Below are positions 57,492-64,000 of a DNA stretch of 64,000 nucleotides, piece after piece. The position numbers and the translations under genes are program-made. Every line of letters begins with the position of its first letter. The first letter of the stretch is position 1. The notes beneath the pieces are model-generated. The model made no database searches. It had not been told where the DNA came from and worked only from the letters and a program-made list of their open reading frames with translations. Origin of the DNA: Cudoniella acicularis (lineage: Eukaryota > Ascomycota > Leotiomycetes > Helotiales > Helotiaceae); assembly GCA_013054445.1 (NCBI GenBank), contig JAAMPI010000006.1, positions 1-64,000 on the forward strand, in the 5' to 3' direction.

Positions 57492-58251
57492 ATGGCACAA
57501 CCCACTGGACTAAATAACGTACCAAGTGACATTCGAAGAGATATCTGGGGTAGGAATGGCCCCCAAAGTCGGATCATAGAAGTACGACTGGAACGAAAGG
57601 CGCAAGCCACTTTCCCGTCCTCCTCCCTTCTTGGTGTCTCGAGAGAATCTCGCGCCCAATACACAGAAGACTTCTCCCAATTGCTCGTCAATGGAGAGGC
57701 TTATGTCAATGTCAAAAAGGACATAGTGTACATACCAGCTCCACCACTTGTAAGCGTATAGGCACCAAAAGAAATAAAGGTAGCACTAACAACAGAGCCA
57801 GGAGCATCCGGGAGCCAGCGCTGTCGTCTCCGAGGAGCTTTTGTGGAGTGTGGTCGATGCAATGACCAAGTTCGCGTTGGAGAAAGTCAAGCATCTTGCT
57901 GTTGATATTGGTCTGTGCTTCAACGGTGAAGCTGGAGAACCGGTAGACAAGATTGAATTCCTCACGGCATTTTCGTCCCTTCAAACGATCACGCTTGTTG
58001 CCAGCAGAATCGCCATGAACCCAAACAACCAACTTAGACACACACCACAACCCGGAGAACCTGTTGGAGAGAATTATAGCCTCGTTGAAATCGACTAGGT
58101 TCTTCCAAATGGCAGCCAAGCGGGACCACCCGCTTCCATGCTTGACGGATGGCTTCGCGTCGCGCAGAGCGACATCCAACGACTTGGCCTTACTGCCCCT
58201 GGTTGGAATATCCCAGAGATTGACATGAAGGTCAAAACTCGAATTATTTAA
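57492..58251 (+). pseudogene. Second 2EXR-domain gene, with an in-frame stop
   Basis: Exon 1 is 57492-57749, beginning MAQPTGLNNVPSDIRRDIWG and containing SSLLGVSRESRAQYTEDFSQ and NVKKDIVYIPAPPL. A 52-bp intron (GTAAGC donor, CACTAAC branch, CCAG acceptor; 57750-57801) joins exon 2, which continues SEELLWSVVDAMTKFALEKV and FSSLQTITLVAS. A TAG at 58096-58098 ends this at 184 residues. The same frame then runs on for 50 codons to a TAA at 58249-58251, including SDIQRLGLTAPGWNIPEIDM, which resembles the tail seen in 2EXR proteins. So either the gene encodes a shortened protein or the TAG is a nonsense change (for instance from CAG). It is much shorter in the EXR core than the upstream paralogue. 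Confidence 0.6.
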
Positions 58252-58491
58252 AGGATTAATGGAAACAGATATGATTTTCGAAAGGGGGAGTTGGATTGAG
58301 AGATTGACCGGGCGGAGCCACTTGTTCCTTCTGTTACTATGTGATAAGCGGAATGGGGTATCTTAATTTCGAGCAGACAAGCAATGACAAGTATTGCGAA
58401 CACTCTAATATGAATTCGAATTGTCCAGCAAGGGGAAACTTGAAGGATTTATGATTTAGCATGAACGGGATTAAACCTACAAGCTCAGTGA

Positions 58492-60948
58492 CTACCGTTT
58501 CTTGTTAAACTTCCCTTTCGGCAATTTCGAAGCAGGCTTACCACCCTTCACTTTCTTCTTTCCCTTTCCCTTTGCTTTCTCTAAAGCTCCCTTGCCATCC
58601 CTTTCCGCCCTTCCTTTTTTCCATACCTTTCCCTCACTCCTCATATCCCTATCATCTAACTTCTTCTTGTCCTTATTACTCAACTTGCCCCCTTTCTTCT
58701 TTAACACGCTCTCTGTTCCATTCAGCTCAGCGCGGCCAATTTTCTTGGCAGCTTTCTTATCCCGCTCGGACTCAAACCAAGTCCTCTTCGGCCGGCTATT
58801 TATCTCATCCTCATGAACAATCATATTTTCGCCCTTTTTGACTTGCATCTCGACTTGAGCAAGCTGTTTGTCTTCTTTCTCCTCCTGCAAGATCTCTTCA
58901 ATTTTGTCTTGCATTTCTTCTACTTTCTCCGCCCAAGTGTCTGCCTCTGACGCTTCGACGACTCGACTCACAATCTTTGCGCCTTGCGCTCTTCCGCTCT
59001 TCACAGCGGCTTTAACTATCTTGCGATCTGGTTCTGCTGCCAAAGTGCATGCACGACCCGTTCGGCCAGCGCGCGCTGTTCGACCAACTCTGTGGAGGTA
59101 GATTTCATGTGACTGTGGGGCTTCGTAATTGATTACCGTATCAACGCCTTTGATATCGAGACCTCGAGATGCCAAATCAGTGGCGAGTAGGAACGAAGCC
59201 TTACCATCTCTGAAGACCTCAACACTTGTGATACGCTGTAGAGCTATTAGCAAATATCCAAAAGCACACATCAATCAAAGTTTCCACTTACTTGCTCTTG
59301 GCTCATGCTACCATGTAACTCGGTAGCCTTGAGACCTGAAAGTCCAAAAATGACACGCGCTCTATGAGCCTCCTTTTTCTGGCGAAAGAACACAATCACA
59401 CGGTCCGTATAGACATTTGAACAGAGGTAGAGCAGATAGCCCATCCGTTTCGTTTCTCGGCCTGGACGGAGACGGATAAATTCTTGCACCAAAGTACCCA
59501 CAGTCTGCTTCTGGGCATCAACAAGTAGTCTAACAGGTCGATTCAGGCCCACTCGAATGAGATTATCAACAGAAGAGGTCATTGTGGCCGAAAACAGCAT
59601 GGTCTGTCTCGACTTGGGTATCGTTGTCAAGATTTCGTTGAGCTCGTCTGCGAATCCAGCCTCAAGCATGCGGTCAGCCTCGTCAAGGACTAGAATCTCG
59701 AGCGTGTCTACAGTGAAGCTAGGCGAATTGCGCATATGATCAATAAATCGACCGGGTGTGGCAATTATAACGTCCGGACGTAGCCGCAGCTCTGCCTCTT
59801 GAACTTTGAGACTAAGACCTCCCACTGCTAGACAGAACTTGATATCGGTATGACTAGCAAGTTTGGTTGCAACAGCGTGGCATTGAATTGCCAGCTCGCG
59901 AGTAGGCATGAGAATGACAACTCTGCTGGTCGGTACCTTTTTGGGTCGGTACAAGAGTCGCTCAAGGACTGGGACGATGAAAGCTGCGGTCTTTCCAGAT
60001 CCTGTCACGGCTCCACCGACCACATCCTTTCCAAGCAATGCCACTGGTATTGTTTTGGCCTGGATAGGAGTTGGCTGAGTAAAACCTACAGCAGCAAGCC
60101 CTCTGAGAATTGGTCTTGACAGTGACATGCCTTGAAATGACTGTAATGGAAGCTGCTTGGCCCCTTTCTTTGGTTTTTCTTCCGGTGCGAAAAATGCCTC
60201 CCGGCGAGCCGCTTCCTCGGGATCTTCATCAAAATCATTCTCATCTGACGAGCCTTCTGAAGCCATATCGTCTGGGTGCGGAGCTGGACTTGCAATAGAC
60301 TCATCATCAGACTCATTTTGATCATCCTCATCCTCTATAGCAGCTTCCGCGGTTTCTTGCTCATCATCAGACTCTTCATCTTCAGATCCAGCGCCCATTC
60401 CAAAACCATCTTCCGCCATGAACTCGTCACCGGAGTTTTCAAGATTCAATTCTTCCATATCCCCTCGTTCGCTGCTGGCGGGACTGACGGCTGCATCCTC
60501 CTCTACCTCCTCTGGATCTGTAATTTGGGTTCTATTCGTCTTCGCCCTCCTTCGTGCAATTATATCGTCGATATCAACAGCCCTTTTGTCCCCTCCATGA
60601 CCATTTAGACCCTTTTTTTGCACTGTCGAATCCCCAGCCCTCGAATTCCTCCAAGGCTCCTTCTCCGTCTTCCAAAGCAAATTCGAAATCCGAGTCCATT
60701 GCTCCATCATCGTCCTCCTTTGCACCCCATATACCCTCGCTCACATCTTCAGCTTCCTCTGGCTCTTCCTTCTTCTTTGATTTCTTGCTCCTCTTGGATT
60801 CAACGGCTTCGTCGCCCCGTTTTCGCTTTTTGTTTGAGGGTGGTGGGGAGGCTGCGACCTCTTCCAAGTTTTGTTCGAGATCACCTTCATTGTCGGAAAT
60901 GGTGAAAATGAAGTCCGCATCTTCTGGCGACATTGATGATGGTGCCAT
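58492..60948 (-). CDS. DRS1: DEAD-box RNA helicase DRS1 (DDX27), with a 1-bp frameshift
   Basis: A nucleolar ATP-dependent RNA helicase for 60S ribosomal subunit assembly. Exon 1 is 59292-60948 and exon 2 58492-59235, joined over a 56-bp intron (GTAAGT...ACAG) inside [20 protein letters not shown]. The acidic N-terminus ([18 protein letters not shown]) and KKRKRGDE are typical. Helicase motifs in order: Q motif [13 protein letters not shown], motif I AVTGSGKT, Ia [14 protein letters not shown] in [46 protein letters not shown]. The Lys-rich C-terminus is a nucleolar signal. One defect: a run of 7 T on the + strand at 60613-60619 breaks the frame between [13 protein letters not shown] and [16 protein letters not shown]; with 6 the protein is 799 residues, the normal size. 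DRS1 is essential in yeast. Confidence 0.93.
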
Positions 60949-61953
60949 ATTGTGGACTCTTGGGATTTTCTGATCGACACCTTATTTTTCCTGCTCCCAA
61001 CTTTTTTCTCGTTTGCATTGGTGATAGGCGGCGAAAGGCGGCAGAATACACCAAATAGGAATAACCGATTTCTGAGGGCGGGCCGTATTTCGGGCCGGGA
61101 GTCCCGAACTGCAACCGCAAAATTTCCCGTCACAATTTTACCTTGGTGGGGAACCCAAAAGAATACCCACTTCCTGAATTCACCTAGACACAACGCATTT
61201 CAAGCTAATAGATAGAAGTCATTTAGAAAATTGGTAAGTTCTAGAGGATTTCGCGGGAGGCAATTGATGAGATATTAAGACGTAGCAAATTTAGTGTAAG
61301 TTTGTAAGATCTTAATTACGATGTTACTTCTACCCAAATGGCCAAGAGTTACAGGCTGAAGAAAATCAAATCTAGCAAAGCTGTGAAAGGTCATCAAGGA
61401 TGCACTCAATTCCGGTCAAAAGCTCGGCTTCATTTTGCCATGCACATAGGTACTGATCAATTAGCATGATTTGCTGCTATCCGTTTCGCTCATTAACAAG
61501 TCTCACAAGGAAGGCAGTATTGTTTTTATATGTTTTATTGCATCTAAAGGCTTTTAACACACATTCCGCTTCGTTGCTATTTTTCTTGAGAAGAAATTAA
61601 ACTACTCAATTTCTCCATTCATGCCAAGGTCAGCATATTTATCCACTCCCTGGAAAGCAGATAAGATCAATTGCATATGCACACTAGCAACCATTGAAAA
61701 GAGAGAAAAGACAAGTAATGGAGGTTCCTGGAGAAAAGAGACCCTTGTATATGTGGTGACAGTTCCTGCAGAACGAAGATTCCTTTCCTCCTGAAACGGA
61801 TTCTCAAATGCAGGGATCAAACCATCCCAGTGCTCATTCACTGTTTCAATGCAGATCGTGAATAAAAACCAGGGATATGGGTCGCTCTGAAAAACCTTTG
61901 TGATTAAACCGCAAGGTAAGTAGGCCACGCAGTGGTAGATGTGTGTTCAGCGC
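60949..61953. other. Intergenic region between tandem minus-strand genes
   Basis: Upstream of DRS1 and downstream of the GNAT gene. A 108-residue minus-strand open frame at 61602-61928 has no recognisable similarity and poor codon character; it probably lies in the 3' untranslated region of the GNAT gene. Nothing else distinct. Confidence 0.5.
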
Positions 61954-64000
61954 TTAAACATAGGCATCAAACTCTCCATCCTGGGCAGCCTGAGCGCGAA
62001 AGATGACGAGATCAAGAAAAGTTGCTGGTCCTTGATTGGGGCAGCTTCTTGCTACAGATGGCAGCCGTGTCTCTTCTGAAAAGAGGAATTTGTTTTGCAA
62101 GAATCTCTTGACCCATGGGAGGTTGGGATCGTTGTCCTTGAACACTGGTAGGTGAAACGTTAACTGGTGCCATGAGCCTGCTCCACCACTCTCGTGAACG
62201 GGATCATCTTCTGGATTAAGCCATGGACAAGCATTTTGAAATGCATAGCCAGAGTTGAGATTGTGAACGAGTCGGTCGAGCAGATTGCGGCCGACGCCTT
62301 TACGCTTGTATTCAGGATGAATATAGAGCATAAGATTGAGAGTCGTCCGAGAACGTCCGTTTCGTCCACCTGATATTCCATAGTTATAAGTTTCCGCCGT
62401 TGCAAAGCCAATCACAGTCTCATATTTTGGCATCGCGTCCTTCTTAAATCGTGCTGGGCGGCCTTGCACATCGAGCAATGTTGGCACTTTGCCTCGTACT
62501 GCAACTATGAAAGGGTGCTTTTCATTTCGTGCGTTTTCAATCATGTATTCAATATCTTCCTGAGAAATGGCAGCTTGATCTTCTGGAATGAAAGTAGTTG
62601 TGACATGTTGATTGTAAATGGTCGCGACACCAGATGCGTCTTCCTTGGTGGCTGGGCGAAGGTAGACATCGATTTTCGGAGCAAAAGGATCTGGACCGGG
62701 TTCGAAGGCTGCCAGCTCTTGGTGCTGTCCCTCATGGATGATTTGCATCTGTTTTGATGATTTCTTGCGCTTCTCAAGGTTTCGTACAAATGTGGTCGAT
62801 GCAGTCGAGGCCGTTTGGTTAAGTCTTCTATCTTCATCCTCTGAATTCTTAATATCTGCGATATGTTAGATTTAACGGGTTAATGTAAGAACAGTTGGAG
62901 ATAAAAATACCTGGTATTGTCTCACCATGGTCAAATGGGTGTTGAAATCCGCCATTCATCACTTGCAACCCATTGACAAAACCTTGAGAGCGTGTCTCAA
63001 TTGCAAATTCTGGTCCGCTCGGGGTATCCTCAATGTGCAGCCATTCATTGATGAGATCTCGCATATAACTGGTATTATGAGCTGTTCGCTCTTCCCAGTC
63101 GCATGGCGCCGGAAGCCAAGATCCATCCCAATCAAGCAATTCTTCGGCCGCAGGTTTTCCCTGGGTCCAAAGAACACCCGCCTTGTGCTGTGGCTCCATT
63201 GACTGAGTTTCGTTTCGCTGAGTGACATTTGGTTGAACCGTCTCCGGCTGGAATTGCCCAAGCTGGTTCTCCTTCGATTCTTCGCCAACTCCAGCATCAC
63301 TGACTCTAGCGTCAAAGCTGTTGGACATGTCACGTCGGCGAAAACCAGAATTTATGGCCAAAGCATTCTCGGTGAGTGCATCGCCTTTAGGGATGTGCTG
63401 TTGAGCCTTCAAATCCGCCATCATCAGCTCGTGAACAACCTTCGCGTCATTCACCAGCTGAACGTCCCATCCATGGGAAGAACTTACAACTCTCGAAGTC
63501 TTCTCCTCTGCGACGACCACATGGTTGGAGGGCTGATGATTACTAGAAGGGCTAGAGTAGGAGTGGGGATTCGTCTTGGTTAAAGGATTGACGTTCTCTT
63601 GGCCATTGTAAACCTTTGGAGCAGTAGAAACATCTGTTGTAGCGTCTCTCTTTGACTCGAGCACCACTTTCTGCTGACAATTTTCAACCTTTGGCTTCTT
63701 TGGCCGAGATGCCGTCCCATTCTTCTGAATTTCGACATTGATCGCATTTCTCATAATATGCGTATTGGCGCTGGATGGTAGGTTGTTTGACGTGGCTGCG
63801 GCTTTTTGCTTTACATCTTCGACTTTAAGAGGGTTAACGGTCACATTAGCAGTGGCTAGTAGATTCCGTGGTACGAATGACACTTCTTGCTTCGAGCCTT
63901 TACCCTTGGTTGTGTAGATCTTTGCATTGACTAGTGGTGCATTTTTCCTCTGATCCAAGTAAGATTGGAAATTAGAGTCGCTGTTCTTGTTGAGAGAGAA
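61954..64000 (-). CDS. GNAT-domain N-acetyltransferase with long disordered N-terminus, 5' partial
   Basis: Exons 61954-62855 and 62911 to beyond the window edge; a 55-bp intron (GTATTT donor, CTAAC branch, CGCAG acceptor) joins GGFQHPFDHGETIP to DIKNSEDEDRRLNQ. The frame is still open at 64000 and no ATG is seen at the 5' end, so the start lies outside. The first 330 or more visible residues are low complexity with many Asn, Lys and Gln, then comes a Trp-containing block LLDWDGSWLPAPCDWEERT. The C-terminal 200 residues form a GNAT fold: YLRPATKEDASGVATIYNQH, IGFATAETYNYG and the acetyl-CoA loop YIHPEYKRKGVGRNLLDRLV. The substrate is unknown; fungal paralogues of this shape are usually unstudied. 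No signal peptide visible in this part. Confidence 0.8.

Noticed and set aside
61602..61928. 108-residue minus-strand frame
   Set aside because: Probably 3' untranslated sequence of the GNAT gene; no family resemblance.

Overview
This window is nuclear DNA of a filamentous ascomycete (Pezizomycotina; the general protein flavour suggests Leotiomycetes, but that is only an impression). Evidence: short introns of about 46-70 bp with GTAxGT donors, CTAAC-like branch sites and YAG acceptors; genes on both strands with no operons; a Zn2Cys6 transcription factor; 2EXR-domain proteins; and typical eukaryotic housekeeping genes (COP9 subunit 1, UTP10, NRDE2, SEC63, RDH54, DRS1, HSP104, the mitochondrial ribosomal protein mL67/MHR1). 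No CRISPR, operon, phage or intact transposon was seen.

Layout. 1-11.2 kb is gene-poor: a small secreted protein (-), a long Pro/Gln-rich conserved fungal protein (+), a two-exon unknown protein (-), then about 2 kb of AT-rich intergenic DNA ending in a relic of a GH78-like alpha-L-rhamnosidase. 11.8-20.3 kb holds a cytosolic M24B Xaa-Pro peptidase (+), CSN1 (-) and a six-exon ASG1-like Zn2Cys6 regulator (-), followed by a 2.4-kb gene-free stretch. 22.7-31.1 kb holds a sulfotransferase-like P-loop protein (+), MHR1 (-) and HSP104 (+), the latter two sharing a divergent promoter with heat shock elements, and a conserved small secreted protein (+). 31.9-35.4 kb has an eight-exon secreted serine carboxypeptidase (-) and a degenerate adenine phosphoribosyltransferase-like gene (+). 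35.5-53.3 kb is dense housekeeping: UTP10 (-), NRDE2 (+), RDH54 (+), SEC63 (+) and a DENN/LCHN-like protein (-). 55.5-58.3 kb holds two tandem 2EXR-domain genes, the second with an in-frame stop. 58.5-64 kb holds DRS1 (-) and a GNAT-domain protein (-) that runs off the right edge.

The most striking signal is not a new system. Four otherwise intact conserved genes (the Xaa-Pro peptidase, UTP10, RDH54, DRS1) each need exactly one 1-bp correction in a mononucleotide run to be readable, and the GH78 relic may hold a fifth case. UTP10 and DRS1 are essential in yeast, so this points to homopolymer errors in the sequence or assembly rather than real pseudogenes. The genes most likely to be truly degraded are the GH78 fragment, the APRT-like gene (changed active-site residues plus a frameshift outside a homopolymer) and perhaps the second 2EXR gene. 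RDH54 also has a convincing non-canonical GC-AG intron. I did not find a convincing undescribed biological system here.
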